From an uncultured Bacteroides sp. (lineage in GTDB: Bacteria; Bacteroidota; Bacteroidia; Bacteroidales; Bacteroidaceae), in contig CASFGA010000008.1 in assembly GCA_949294185.1 (NCBI GenBank), positions 95,367-159,366 on the forward strand: a stretch of DNA of 64,000 bases, written 5' to 3'. Below, one piece after another: positions 37,150 through 46,351 of the stretch (positions are counted from its first letter, which is position 1; each line of letters starts with the position of its first letter). The position numbers and the translations under genes are program-made. The notes below the pieces were generated by a model, which did no database searches, was not told the DNA's origin, and saw nothing but the letters and a program-made list of their open reading frames with translations.

Positions 37150-37922
37150 TTCAACATGTTGCTTTCCCGCAGGCGGATTTTAGTCAATACGTTTTTAGTG
37201 TTCAGAGTAAAGTCGCCGTTCATTATCCAGCCGTAGTAGCCGATGTCGCGCTTCAGCACTTCTGCCACGGGCATGCCCTTGTATTTCCCGAAGTTGAAGG
37301 TTTCCACTCCCTTGTCGTCGTAAACGATGCGTCCGGCAAAATCTACGTTTTTGCTGTAGGTCGAATATTCCGACAAAAAGTTGATGTCGTTTTCCAGCAC
37401 ATCGGGATAACGGTCGAGCTGTGCCTTCAGTACTTCATAAGTGGCTCGTGTGTCAGCTTCGGCGGTATGGGCATCTTCCAGATTCTTGCCGCAATAAAAT
37501 TTGTAGGCGGCCGAAAGGGTGCGTTGCTCCAGCTTGTGGTAAATCACCTGCACGTCGATGAACTTCCGTTTGGTAAGGTCGATGTCTATGCCTGCGCGCA
37601 GAAACTCTTCTACCAGTACGGGCACATCGAAACGGTTTGAGTTGAATCCGGCGATGTCCGCTCCTTCGATGTCGTTGGCAATGCTTTTCGCCACTTCCCT
37701 GAATGTGGGACAGTCGGCCACATCCGCATCATAGATGCCGTGGATGGCAGACGATGTTTCCGGAATGTGCATTTCCGGATTGATGCGCAAGGTTTTGGCC
37801 TCTTCGTTGCCGTTCGGGTAGATTTTCAGGTAGCATATTTCTACGATGCGGTCGGTATTGATGTTTGTTCCCGTTGTTTCCAGATCGAAAAACACCAGCG
37901 GGTTCTTGAGATTCAGCTTCAT
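37146..37922 (-). CDS. DnaQ-like 3'-5' exonuclease
   Basis: A 258-residue DEDD exonuclease. Exo I is FFDLETTGTN (D13, E15), Exo II GFNSNRFDVPVL and Exo III HTAEADTRATYEV (DEDDh type, His then Asp). C-terminal ~65 residues form an extra region that ends in KTKNVL-like basic stretch. It sits between dnaN and coaBC, 15 bases from dnaN, so it may be the replicase proofreading subunit epsilon or a repair nuclease. Confidence 0.94.
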   Translation of the reverse strand: MKLNLKNPLVFFDLETTGTNINTDRIVEICYLKIYPNGNEEAKTLRINPEMHIPETSSAIHGIYDADVADCPTFREVAKSIANDIEGADIAGFNSNRFDVPVLVEEFLRAGIDIDLTKRKFIDVQVIYHKLEQRTLSAAYKFYCGKNLEDAHTAEADTRATYEVLKAQLDRYPDVLENDINFLSEYSTYSKNVDFAGRIVYDDKGVETFNFGKYKGMPVAEVLKRDIGYYGWIMNGDFTLNTKNVLTKIRLRESNMLK

Positions 37923-37937
37923 TCTTGCTTGTTCGGG

Positions 37938-39062
37938 TTAGTCGTTCAACATCATGGGCATAAGAAGCATCAGCAGATCCTCGTTTTCTTCCTGCTCTTC
38001 GGGAATGATGACGCCGGCGCGTGAAGGGTCGGCCAGTTCCACTACGACATTCTGCGATGACATGTTGTTCAGGATATCGATCAGGAACGACGATTTGAAT
38101 CCGATGCTCATGGCATTGCCGTCGTACTGGCAGATGACCGTCTCTTCGGCCGAGGTGGAGAAGTCGATGTCTTGTGCCGAGATTTTCATCAGATTGTCAG
38201 ACAGGCTCAGCTTGATGAGGCTGCTTGACTGTGATGAAAATACGGATACACGGCGCAGGGCACTGATGAAGGTGGCACGGTCGATGATGGCCTTGTGCGG
38301 ATTGTTCTGCGGAATCACCGAATTGTAGTTCGGGTAACGGCCTTCAATCAGCCGGCAGACCATGCGGTAGTTTTCCAGCGTAAAGGTCGCGTTGCGGTCA
38401 TCGAAACCGATCTGCACATCACCTTGCTCTTTCGGCAGCAGACTCTTCAGCAGGTTGGCCGGCTTTTTGGGCAGGATGAACGCCGCCTTTTCTTCTCCGC
38501 GTACCGCATAAGTCTTGTAGCGCACCAATTTGTGTCCGTCCGATGCCACCAGTGTGATGTCTTCCGTGGTGATGTCGAAATAGATTCCGTTCATTACCGG
38601 GCGCAGTTCGTCGTCGGCCGTGGCGAAGAATGTGCGGTTCACTCCCGTGTTCAGGATGTCGGCTCCCATGGTGACTGATACCGCGTTCGCGCCCAGATTC
38701 TGGGCCTGCGGATATTCGTCGGCGTTCTGTCCCATCATGCTGTACTGGCCGTTCTGGTAGTTTACGGTGATTTCCAGATTGTCCGGATTTATGTTGAAAG
38801 TCAGCGGCTGTTCGGGGATTTCCTTCAGTGCTTCCAGCAGAGTCTTCGATGAAACGGCAAAGCGTCCGTCTCCTTCATATTCGTTCGTTTCGACAGAAGT
38901 GCATAATGTCGTTTCGCTGTCGGATGCGGTCATGCTCAGCGTGCCGTCTTGCAGCTCCATCAGGAAGCAGTCGAGGATGGGCAGCGAATTCTTCGAGTTG
39001 ATAACGCGGCTTATAGCCTGTAGGTGGCTGAATAGTGCAGTGCTTGAAACAATAAACTTCAT
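37938..39062 (-). CDS. dnaN: DNA polymerase III beta sliding clamp
   Basis: A 374-residue beta clamp with three similar domains of about 120 residues. N-terminal MKFIVSSTALFSHLQAI and C-terminal VIIPEEQEENEDLLMLLMPM are typical. It forms the ring that holds polymerase on DNA. It heads a minus-strand run of six genes; dnaA is not adjacent in the window. Confidence 0.98.
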   Translation of the reverse strand: MKFIVSSTALFSHLQAISRVINSKNSLPILDCFLMELQDGTLSMTASDSETTLCTSVETNEYEGDGRFAVSSKTLLEALKEIPEQPLTFNINPDNLEITVNYQNGQYSMMGQNADEYPQAQNLGANAVSVTMGADILNTGVNRTFFATADDELRPVMNGIYFDITTEDITLVASDGHKLVRYKTYAVRGEEKAAFILPKKPANLLKSLLPKEQGDVQIGFDDRNATFTLENYRMVCRLIEGRYPNYNSVIPQNNPHKAIIDRATFISALRRVSVFSSQSSSLIKLSLSDNLMKISAQDIDFSTSAEETVICQYDGNAMSIGFKSSFLIDILNNMSSQNVVVELADPSRAGVIIPEEQEENEDLLMLLMPMMLND

Positions 39063-39113
39063 ATCTGTCTTCTTATTATATTTTATTGTGATAAATGACT
39101 TTTAATTATCTGC

Positions 39114-39121
39114 CAAAGTTA
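39114..39121 (-). promoter_or_regulatory. Bacteroides-type -7 box (TAACTTTG) for dnaN
   Basis: Minus-strand TAACTTTG, 52 bases before the dnaN start, in the divergent gap with the DUF3127 gene. Confidence 0.62.
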
Positions 39122-39220
39122 CGAAAAGATTGCAGATGCGGCATAAAAAATCTTTGAAAAATTAGTTTACTTATTTAGAAAAACGTAATTTCGTGACCGA
39201 ATTAAAATAAAGGATGAATA

Positions 39221-39604
39221 ATGGAATTACAAGGTAGAGTGATAGCCGTTCTGGAACCGAGGGGCGGAGTGTCAAAGAGTGGAAACGAATGGAAAGTGCA
39301 GGAATATGTGATTGAAACCCACGACCAGTATCCGCGCAGGATGTGCTTTGATGTGTTTGGAGCAGACAAGATACAGCAGTTCAACATCCAGATAGGCGAA
39401 GAGCTGAAGGTGTCGTTCGATATTGATGCCCGCGAGTGGCAGGGACGCTGGTTTAACAGCATCCGTGCATGGAAGGTAGAGCGTGTTGCGGCCGACGGCG
39501 GACAGGTGCCTCCGGTCACGCCTCCTTTCCCTCCGATGAATGCGGCTCCGTCGGCTCCGGCAGATTTCTCGGCTACGGACGAGAAAGATGACCTTCCGTT
39601 CTGA
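39221..39604 (+). CDS. DUF3127 OB-fold protein with SSB-like tail
   Basis: A 127-residue protein. Residues 1-90 are a beta-rich OB-like domain of the DUF3127 family (MELQGRVIAVLEP, WNS-like aromatic segment REWQGRWFNSIRAWKVE). It continues into a Pro/Ala-rich linker and ends in the acidic tail DEKDDLPF, which closely resembles the C-terminal DDDIPF peptide by which SSB recruits partners. A single-strand-binding role is therefore likely, though not proven. Divergent from dnaN, 51 bases downstream of its -7 region. Confidence 0.88.
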   Translation: MELQGRVIAVLEPRGGVSKSGNEWKVQEYVIETHDQYPRRMCFDVFGADKIQQFNIQIGEELKVSFDIDAREWQGRWFNSIRAWKVERVAADGGQVPPVTPPFPPMNAAPSAPADFSATDEKDDLPF

Positions 39605-39725
39605 CAGACGGCCTGAAGCCGGCAGGATGGTTGATGGGAGAGGAGAGGGACTGCCCGGATTTGCTGTGTAAGGTGGGTGGTCTCTTTTTTTATGATTTTG
39701 TAGAACAACTAATTGATAAAGAAAA

Positions 39726-39998
39726 ATGAGCAGAACGATTATTACCGTGGTGGGCAAGGATACGGTAGGCATTATTGCCAGGGTGTGTACTTATTTGGCC
39801 GAAAACGAGGTGAACATTCTGGATATCTCGCAGACCATCGTGCAGGGATACTTCAACATGATGATGATTGTCGATACGGCGGCGATGAAGAAGCCCTTTG
39901 AGCAGGCGGTGGGCGAACTGGCTGTTTTGGGACAGGAGATGGGCGTGCAGATAAAGTGTCAGCGCGAAGATATATTCAACAAGATGCACCGTATCTGA
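39726..39998 (+). CDS. ACT-domain protein
   Basis: A 90-residue protein that is a single ACT domain (ITVVGKDTVGIIARVCTYLAENEVNILDISQTI given in parts), the type that binds amino acids as a dimeric regulator. It precedes the UPF0210 gene by 27 bases, a pairing often conserved, which suggests that it controls or partners with that protein. Confidence 0.94.
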   Translation: MSRTIITVVGKDTVGIIARVCTYLAENEVNILDISQTIVQGYFNMMMIVDTAAMKKPFEQAVGELAVLGQEMGVQIKCQREDIFNKMHRI

Positions 39999-40025
39999 TT
40001 TCATTCATTTTAGAACAGAGGAGCT

Positions 40026-41390
40026 ATGATAAATATTTCAGAAGTCATCGAAACCAACAAGATGATAGAGCAGGAGAATCTGGATGTGCGCACCATTACG
40101 ATGGGCATCAGCCTGTTGGACTGTGCGGACAGCAATCTGGATGTGCTTTGTCAGAAGATATACGGAAAGATTACCTCGCTGGCCAGAGATCTGGTCAAGA
40201 CCGGTGAGGACATTTCAAAGGAATACGGCATTCCTATCGTCAACAAGCGGATTTCCATCACTCCGGTGGCGCTTGTGGGCGGTGCGGCCTGCAACACCCC
40301 CGACGACTATGTGAAGATTGCGCAGACGCTCGACCGTGCGGCGCAGGAGCTGGGGGTGAACTTCATCGGAGGCTATTCGGCTGTCGTGTCGAAGGGCATG
40401 ACCCGGAGCGACGAGCTGCTGATACGTTCCATTCCCAAGGCGATGGCAGTGACGGAGCGCATCTGCAGTTCGGTGAATGTGGGGTCTACCAAGACGGGTA
40501 TCAATATGGACACCGTGCGGCTGATGGGAGACATTATCAAGGAAACGGCAGAGCTGACAGGGGAGCGCGACTCTCTGGGCTGTGCCAAACTGGTGGTGCT
40601 GTGTAATGCCCCCGACGACAATCCGTTCATGGCGGGAGCTTTTCACGGCGTATCCGAGGCGGATGCCATCATCAATGTGGGTGTAAGCGGACCGGGCGTG
40701 GTGAAGTATGCGCTGGAGCAGATACGTGGAGCAAGCTTTGAGGTGCTTTGCGAGACCATCAAGCGCACGGCCTTCAAGATTACCCGCGTTGGCCAGCTGG
40801 TGGCTCAGGAGGCGTCGCGCCGTCTGGGTGTGCCGTTCGGCATCATCGACCTTTCACTGGCTCCCACTCCGGCGATAGGCGACAGCGTGGCCGAAATCCT
40901 TCAGGAAATAGGTCTGGAGCATGCCGGTGCACCGGGAACCACGGCGGCGCTTGCTCTGCTGAACGACCAGGTAAAGAAGGGCGGCGTGATGGCTTCGTCA
41001 TACGTAGGCGGGCTGAGCGGTGCGTTTATCCCCGTCAGTGAAGACCAGGGGATGATTGATGCGGTGGAGGCGGGTGCGCTTACCATCGAGAAGCTGGAGG
41101 CCATGACTTGCGTATGCTCTGTGGGGCTTGACATGATTGCCATTCCGGGCGACACTTCGGCTGCCACCATTTCCGGCATTATTGCCGACGAGGCTGCCAT
41201 CGGAATGGTAAACCAGAAGACGACGGCCGTGCGCATCATTCCGGCGGTGGGCAAGAAGGCAGGCGACCGTGTGGAATTTGGCGGACTGTTGGGCTATGCC
41301 CCGGTTATGCCAGTCAACCGTTTCTCTTGCGAAGCTTTCGTGAACCGTGGCGGGCGCATCCCTGCCCCGATACACAGCTTCAAGAATTGA
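40026..41390 (+). CDS. UPF0210 / DUF711 protein (PFL family)
   Basis: A 454-residue protein of the UPF0210 family, of full length. It has a Gly-rich fold related to pyruvate-formate-lyase/ribonucleotide reductase barrels but lacks a Gly-radical motif (the C-terminal segment is [16 protein letters not shown]). Function is not established. Cotranscribed with the ACT protein; a terminator follows. Confidence 0.94.
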   Translation: MINISEVIETNKMIEQENLDVRTITMGISLLDCADSNLDVLCQKIYGKITSLARDLVKTGEDISKEYGIPIVNKRISITPVALVGGAACNTPDDYVKIAQTLDRAAQELGVNFIGGYSAVVSKGMTRSDELLIRSIPKAMAVTERICSSVNVGSTKTGINMDTVRLMGDIIKETAELTGERDSLGCAKLVVLCNAPDDNPFMAGAFHGVSEADAIINVGVSGPGVVKYALEQIRGASFEVLCETIKRTAFKITRVGQLVAQEASRRLGVPFGIIDLSLAPTPAIGDSVAEILQEIGLEHAGAPGTTAALALLNDQVKKGGVMASSYVGGLSGAFIPVSEDQGMIDAVEAGALTIEKLEAMTCVCSVGLDMIAIPGDTSAATISGIIADEAAIGMVNQKTTAVRIIPAVGKKAGDRVEFGGLLGYAPVMPVNRFSCEAFVNRGGRIPAPIHSFKN

Positions 41391-41415
41391 GCGGCTTGTT
41401 ATATAAGGAAAAGAG

Positions 41416-41442
41416 AAAGGCAGGGCGATGGCCCTGCCTTTT
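41416..41442 (+). terminator. Terminator after UPF0210 gene
   Basis: Perfect 10-bp stem AAGGCAGGGC / GCCCTGCCTT with TTTT after it. The 23-bp repeat begins directly behind it. Confidence 0.85.
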
Positions 41443-41465
41443 CGTGTTTCTGAACGGATTCAGAT
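41443..41465. repeat. 23-bp direct repeat, copy 1
   Basis: Starts CGTGTTTCTG and ends GGATTCAGAT. An identical copy is at 43643-43665, exactly 2200 bases away, and both copies abut the 3' side of a terminator hairpin. Confidence 0.95.
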
Positions 41466-41664
41466 AAGGAGTGTAAGGCGTTGCTTCATTACATTTTTTT
41501 GTGCCGGATAATCTTTTTGGACGGAATATAGATTTTGTCCAAGAATTTCCCGATTTTTTTATTTTATGTGGCATTAGATTTCCATATCTTTATGTCATTG
41601 TTTAAAGATTCAACACGTTATGAAAAGATAGATATTTTTTCTTCAATCTATAATCTATAAGCTT

Positions 41665-43569
41665 ATGAAAAATTTTGTTTCTGTATTATTTGCTTTATGT
41701 CTCTTGTTTTTTGTTGGACACTCTCAGGCACAGCAGTTTGAGCGGAACGTCCGCACGGCTGAGTACAAAGCTTTGCAAGACAAGCTGTGTCAGGGATGGA
41801 ATACATGGTATAACAACAGCCTTACCTCGTATGTGTTGCTGCCTGAAGGACTCGCCGTCAGTCTGTGTGTGGCCACAGACGACAACCGTCATTATCTGAA
41901 GGATGTGCTGAAGGCTGCCGACATCGCCGCCCGTCCGGAACGTGTATATCCGGGCTTGCGGGCCGACGATGGCAGCTATACCAGTATGAAGCTGCATTAC
42001 GAGGATATAGACTTACTGATCGAAACCGCTACGGACGGAGAGGATTTTATAGCCTTGGTCACCCCGGAAAAGCCGTCTCGCAACACTTTGGTGATTGAGG
42101 CGGGCATCGTTTACGGCAAGGATGGAATGATAGGGAAGCAGGGCAATGAGCTGTATGCCCGTTTCAGCGGGCGGGAATGGAATATTGCCGTTACGGGCGA
42201 AGTGTGTTCTGAAGAGTATCTTACCACTACGGCACCTCGTCTGAGTGTGGCGTTGGATAAGAAAGTAGGGGTATATACCGGGAAGCGGCGTTCGTTGCAA
42301 GGGATTGAGGGGATAGTGGGCAGCCGGCGTGAAGGGCAGAGGCGGCGTGCGGAGGCATACGGCGAACTGGCGGAACCGTTTCTTGCTATGCAGAATATCC
42401 TGGCATGGAACACCATTTATGATGCGCCCAACCACCGTGCCATTACTCCGGTCAGCCGTAATTGGAACCAGAACTGGGGAGGCTACGTGCTGTTTGACTG
42501 GGACAATTATTTTGCCGCCTATATGTTTTCTCTCTTCAACAAAGAACTGGCCTATGCCAATGCAGTCGAGATTACTAAAGCGATTACTCCCGAAGGATTT
42601 GTACCGAACTTTCAGTCGGTCAGCGGATATGAGAAAGATGGGAACACTTCGTCATGGGACCGTTCGCAGCCGCCTGTGGGAAGCAAGATTGTATGGGAAA
42701 TATATTGCCGTTATAAAGAACGTTGGTTTTTGGAAGAGGTATACGACGAGCTCCTGACCTGGAATCGCTGGTGGGTGAAGAAGCGGAACAACGGGGGCTA
42801 TCTTGCATGGGGAAGTCATTTTGTCAGAGAAGGGAAAGATATAACCGAAGGACTGCAGGGAGCCATGTATGAATCGGGCCTGGACAACTCGCCGATGTAT
42901 GACAATGTACCGATGAATCCGGACAATTACTTGATGGAACTTGCCGATGTAGGCCTGATGAGCATGTATGTAATGGACTGTAATATGCTTGCCGAAATTG
43001 CGGAGACATTGGGTAAGGAAAAGGATGTGCGCGAACTGAAGCAGCGTGCCGAAGCATACGGCAAGAAACTGGATACTTTGTGGGATGACGAAACCGGCAT
43101 TTACCGGAACATGCGTCTGGATACCGGAAAGTTCAGTCCGTCGCTTTCACCGACCAATTTCTATCCCATGTTGGCCGGCTGTTCTTCCAAGCGTGCCGAG
43201 CGTATGATTAAGGAACATTATTTTAATCCGCAGGAATTTTACGGCGAATATGTCCTCCCGTCCATAGCGCGCAATGCGGATGGCTTTTCTGACAATGACT
43301 ATTGGCGCGGGCGCATATGGGGGCCTCTGAATTTCCTTGTCTATTTGGGGATGCAGAACTATGACGGTCTGACAGATGCACGCCGCGACTTGGTAGCCAA
43401 GTCGCGTAACCTGCTGATGAAAAACTGGAAAAAGAACGGAGGTATCTTTGAAAACTACAATTCCGTGACAGGGGAAGGCGATGATGTACACAACGCTGAT
43501 GGTTTTTATCATTGGGGAGCCTTGCTCACCTTTATGGGATTTTTGGAGGAAGGCTATCTGGAGAAATGA
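41665..43569 (+). CDS. GH63-like (MGH1-type) alpha-glycosidase, exported
   Basis: A 634-residue exported enzyme with a signal peptide (residues 1-22, ending QAQ). After an N-terminal beta-sandwich part (to ~residue 225) comes an (alpha/alpha)6 barrel. Family marks: LFDWDNYFAAYM, SSWDRSQPPVG, ESGLDNSPMYDN (expected catalytic Asp), RGRIWGPLNFLVY and, at the end, FENYNSVTGEGDD (expected Glu base). GH63 members cut alpha-glucosidic or mannosylglycerate-type linkages; substrate here unknown. The gene stands between two identical 23-bp repeats and two terminators. Confidence 0.88.
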   Translation: MKNFVSVLFALCLLFFVGHSQAQQFERNVRTAEYKALQDKLCQGWNTWYNNSLTSYVLLPEGLAVSLCVATDDNRHYLKDVLKAADIAARPERVYPGLRADDGSYTSMKLHYEDIDLLIETATDGEDFIALVTPEKPSRNTLVIEAGIVYGKDGMIGKQGNELYARFSGREWNIAVTGEVCSEEYLTTTAPRLSVALDKKVGVYTGKRRSLQGIEGIVGSRREGQRRRAEAYGELAEPFLAMQNILAWNTIYDAPNHRAITPVSRNWNQNWGGYVLFDWDNYFAAYMFSLFNKELAYANAVEITKAITPEGFVPNFQSVSGYEKDGNTSSWDRSQPPVGSKIVWEIYCRYKERWFLEEVYDELLTWNRWWVKKRNNGGYLAWGSHFVREGKDITEGLQGAMYESGLDNSPMYDNVPMNPDNYLMELADVGLMSMYVMDCNMLAEIAETLGKEKDVRELKQRAEAYGKKLDTLWDDETGIYRNMRLDTGKFSPSLSPTNFYPMLAGCSSKRAERMIKEHYFNPQEFYGEYVLPSIARNADGFSDNDYWRGRIWGPLNFLVYLGMQNYDGLTDARRDLVAKSRNLLMKNWKKNGGIFENYNSVTGEGDDVHNADGFYHWGALLTFMGFLEEGYLEK

Positions 43570-43604
43570 TTGTCGATTGGTCTGGGACGGTTGTCCCGTT
43601 TATG

Positions 43605-43643
43605 GCAGAGGCTGCCTCAAGTCTTTCTTGAGGCAGCCTCTGC
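43605..43643 (+). terminator. Terminator after GH63-like gene
   Basis: Perfect 17-bp stem beginning GCAGAGGCTGCCTC and its complement ending GGCAGCCTCTGC. A long hairpin but without a strong T run; the 23-bp repeat starts at its last base. Confidence 0.75.
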
Positions 43644-43665
43644 GTGTTTCTGAACGGATTCAGAT
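43643..43665. repeat. 23-bp direct repeat, copy 2
   Basis: Identical to 41443-41465. The bases outside differ, so the match is bounded exactly at 23. Confidence 0.95.
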
Positions 43666-43704
43666 GTATAGAGTAGTTTTTGCTGTTGTCTGTAAGAATG
43701 TTTC

Positions 43705-44088
43705 CTAATCCTCCTGCTTTTCCAGTTCTACATTATAGATGACGGGGTCGTATTTGTTGATTTTTCCTGTACCTAAGTCAATCAGGAAACCGGGCCAGAA
43801 CAGGATGTTCCACAAGGATTTGGCATTGAATTCCGATTCGATGATGAAGGGAGTGTCCTTGTAGCCGCTCTTTTTGGCGATGATGGTCTTGTCTGCAAGT
43901 TTCTTCTTCATCTTTACGGTCGTAGAGCCGCCGTCTGATATTTCCGCGATCTTTACGTTGCTGGTGGCATCATACAGTTTGGTGCCTGCCTCTCCCGTGA
44001 AGGTGACGGTTTGTCTGGATTTGGTGAAGACGGTCATGCACGATGAAAACAGTAGCGGGCACAAGAGTGCGACAATCATTTTTTTCAT
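43705..44088 (-). CDS. Small PEGA-like lipoprotein
   Basis: A 127-residue lipoprotein with signal and lipobox FSSC (Cys17). The rest is beta-rich with the PEGA-like pattern TGEAGTKLYDAT ... KKLADKTIIAKKSGYKDT, then a hydrophobic stretch (LWNILFWPGFLIDLGTG) that could insert in a membrane. Family members of this kind are common in Bacteroidetes; no function is known. Alone in its orientation, 86 bases from the nucleotidyltransferase stop upstream. Confidence 0.82.
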   Translation of the reverse strand: MKKMIVALLCPLLFSSCMTVFTKSRQTVTFTGEAGTKLYDATSNVKIAEISDGGSTTVKMKKKLADKTIIAKKSGYKDTPFIIESEFNAKSLWNILFWPGFLIDLGTGKINKYDPVIYNVELEKQED

Positions 44089-44174
44089 GCTTGATGGTAT
44101 TTTTAGTTAATAAAACAGATTGAATTTGATTTTTGTTCACGCAAAAAAGATTTTTTGTTCTGGAAAGAAAAATT

Positions 44175-44915
44175 TCAGGTCTGCTTGAGAAATTCTTCCG
44201 CCTGTGCCAGAGTTTCGGGCTTCCCGATGTCAATCAGCCGCAGGCTTTCGGCGATGCGACAGCCGATGCGTGCCTCGCGGCAGGTCTGCAGGTAGAAGTC
44301 CATGATGGGAAACCGTCCGGTCCACCGTTCGTCCATGTAGCGGAAAAGAGACGGGGAGATGACATGGATGCCGCTGAAGGCATGTTCGCTGTATTGTCCG
44401 GGCCGGCAGACGAAACCTTCGGGCTTGGTCTGCCCCGTGTCCTTGTTCAGCCATCCGCAGAGGCGGTGGCTTTGGGGGGCGGACAGCAGGTAGCGCGAGG
44501 TTTTCCGCGGGCTGACCAACAGGGTAGCGTCGTTTCCGCTGTGCAGGTGGAAGCGGTAAAGCTCTTTCAGGTCGGTGTCCGACAGGATGTCCACGTTGTG
44601 GACCAGGAAAGGCTCATTGCCGGAGAAATATGAGGCTGCCTTCTTGATGCCTCCGCCCGTGTCGAGCAGTTGGCTTCGCTCGTCGCTGATGTGTACGGTC
44701 AGGCCGAAGTTGTCGTTTGTCCGGAGGAAGTCGATGATCTGCTGCCCGAAATGGTGGACATTGACTACCACTTCGGTAAATCCGGCGGCTTTCAGCTTGA
44801 GGATGACATGCTCCAGCATCGGGCGTCCGGCTACGGAGACCAGAGCTTTGGGCGTATGGTCGGTAAGAGGCCGGAGGCGGGTGCCCAGTCCGGCGGCGAA
44901 TATCATGGCTTTCAT
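44175..44915 (-). CDS. murU: MurU-like sugar-1-phosphate nucleotidyltransferase
   Basis: A 246-residue nucleotidyltransferase. The N-terminal signature is AAGLGTRLRPLTDHTPKAL (residues 7-25), with VNVHHFGQQI and the metal-binding VDILSDTD. This is the MurU/HddC type that activates an amino sugar-1-phosphate. Its start overlaps the stop of the upstream kinase by four bases; AmgK-MurU pairs convert N-acetylmuramic acid to UDP-MurNAc in peptidoglycan recycling, so that reaction is the best inference. A related alditol- or heptose-activating enzyme is the main alternative. Confidence 0.9.
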   Translation of the reverse strand: MKAMIFAAGLGTRLRPLTDHTPKALVSVAGRPMLEHVILKLKAAGFTEVVVNVHHFGQQIIDFLRTNDNFGLTVHISDERSQLLDTGGGIKKAASYFSGNEPFLVHNVDILSDTDLKELYRFHLHSGNDATLLVSPRKTSRYLLSAPQSHRLCGWLNKDTGQTKPEGFVCRPGQYSEHAFSGIHVISPSLFRYMDERWTGRFPIMDFYLQTCREARIGCRIAESLRLIDIGKPETLAQAEEFLKQT

Positions 44916-46351
44916 CGGGCTTCAAAGATTTGTTCGGTATGTTGTTCGCGGTGAATCAAACGCACCCGCACGCCGAATTTCCGGTTGAGGTGCTCGGCTA
45001 CGTGCTGTGCCGAATAGACGGAGCGGTGCTGTCCGCCCGTACATCCGAAGCATACACACAGATGGGTGAATCCGCGCTCCAGATAGCGGGCTACATGGGT
45101 GTCTACCAGCGCGTCCACATGCTCTAAAAAGCGGAGTATCTCACCGTCTTCCTCCAGAAAGCGGACGACGGGAGCGTCGCGTCCGGTCAGTTGTCTGTAG
45201 GCTTCATAGCGTCCGGGGTTGTGCACGGCGCGGCAGTCGAACACGTATCCTCCGCCGTTTCCGCTGTCGTCGCCGGGGATTCCCTTCCGGTATGAGAAGC
45301 TTACCACCTCGACAGTCAGTGCCTTTGCGGCGGGGAGCGGTTTTTCAGAGGGTGTCGCGAGCAGCTCCCGGCGTGTGCTGAGGCTTTGCAGCAGCCGGCA
45401 GAGGTAGGGATATTCTGCAAAGCCGTCTTTCAGCAGGTCTTGCAGATTCCGTAAGGCATAGGGGATGCTTTGCATGAAGTGAGGCTTCCGTTCGAAATAT
45501 CCCCGGAATCCGTATGCGCCGAGCACCTGCAGGATGCGGAACAGCACGAAGTGGCGCAGGGTGTTCAGAAATTCCGTCCGGCCGATGCTGGAATAAGGCT
45601 TCAGGGCATCCAGGTATTCGCCGATCAGTTCCATGCGCAGGCCGGCCGGGAGATTGGCCTTCGCCTGCCAGAGGAAAGAGGCCACATCGTAATAGATAGG
45701 GCCTTTCCGTCCGCCCTGAAAGTCGATGAAGCAGGGATGTCCGTCTTTCAGCATCACGTTGCGGCTCTGGAAATCGCGGTACATGAAGGTCTGTGCCGGA
45801 GCGGCAAGCAGTTGGTCTGCCACGGCTTCGAAGTCGTCTTCCAGTCTGCTTTCGTCGAACTCCGTGTGGGTGGCCTTCAGGAAACAGTATTTGAAGTAGT
45901 TCAGATCCCACAAGATGCAGCGGCGGTCGAACTCCGCCTGCGGATAGCACTGGCCGAAGTCCATGCCTTCCGCCCCCTCGAACTGGAAGCAGGGCAGCAG
46001 CCGGAGGGTCTGGCGCAGCAGCCGTTTTTCCTCTTCGCTGAAAACGCCTGTCTGTCTGCCCGAGGCGATGGCCTGAAACAGCTGCACATCACCCAGATCC
46101 TCTTGCAGGTAAGCATATCCGTCGGCAGAAACGGCATACACCTCCGGCACGGGAAGCCCTTTCCGGCGGAAATGTTCGGCCATGTAGATGAAGGCGCGGT
46201 TTTCTTCCTGCGATGTGCCGCACACGCCCACAAGCGTCTGTTTTCCCGTCAGGCGGAAATACTTCCGGTTGGAGCCTGCTCCCGGCAGCTGTTCGACGGC
46301 TGCGGGGGCTTCTCCTGTATACGATTGGTAAAGCGATTCTGTCTGGTTCAT
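44912..46351 (-). CDS. AmgK-like sugar kinase fused to RapZ C-terminal domain
   Basis: A 479-residue two-domain protein. Residues 1-330 form an aminoglycoside-phosphotransferase-type kinase (Brenner motif YRDFQSRN, metal-binding IDFQGG), as in AmgK, the anomeric MurNAc/GlcNAc kinase. Residues 345-479 form a RapZ C-terminal domain: VSFSYRKGIP, YVFDCRAVHNPG and CTGGQHRSVY at 437-446. In RapZ this domain binds glucosamine-6-phosphate. RapZ's N-terminal P-loop domain is absent. The gene overlaps the AraC stop by four bases (ATGA) and murU by four bases. The fusion suggests that kinase activity is tuned by an amino-sugar phosphate. Confidence 0.92.
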   Translation of the reverse strand: MNQTESLYQSYTGEAPAAVEQLPGAGSNRKYFRLTGKQTLVGVCGTSQEENRAFIYMAEHFRRKGLPVPEVYAVSADGYAYLQEDLGDVQLFQAIASGRQTGVFSEEEKRLLRQTLRLLPCFQFEGAEGMDFGQCYPQAEFDRRCILWDLNYFKYCFLKATHTEFDESRLEDDFEAVADQLLAAPAQTFMYRDFQSRNVMLKDGHPCFIDFQGGRKGPIYYDVASFLWQAKANLPAGLRMELIGEYLDALKPYSSIGRTEFLNTLRHFVLFRILQVLGAYGFRGYFERKPHFMQSIPYALRNLQDLLKDGFAEYPYLCRLLQSLSTRRELLATPSEKPLPAAKALTVEVVSFSYRKGIPGDDSGNGGGYVFDCRAVHNPGRYEAYRQLTGRDAPVVRFLEEDGEILRFLEHVDALVDTHVARYLERGFTHLCVCFGCTGGQHRSVYSAQHVAEHLNRKFGVRVRLIHREQHTEQIFEAR

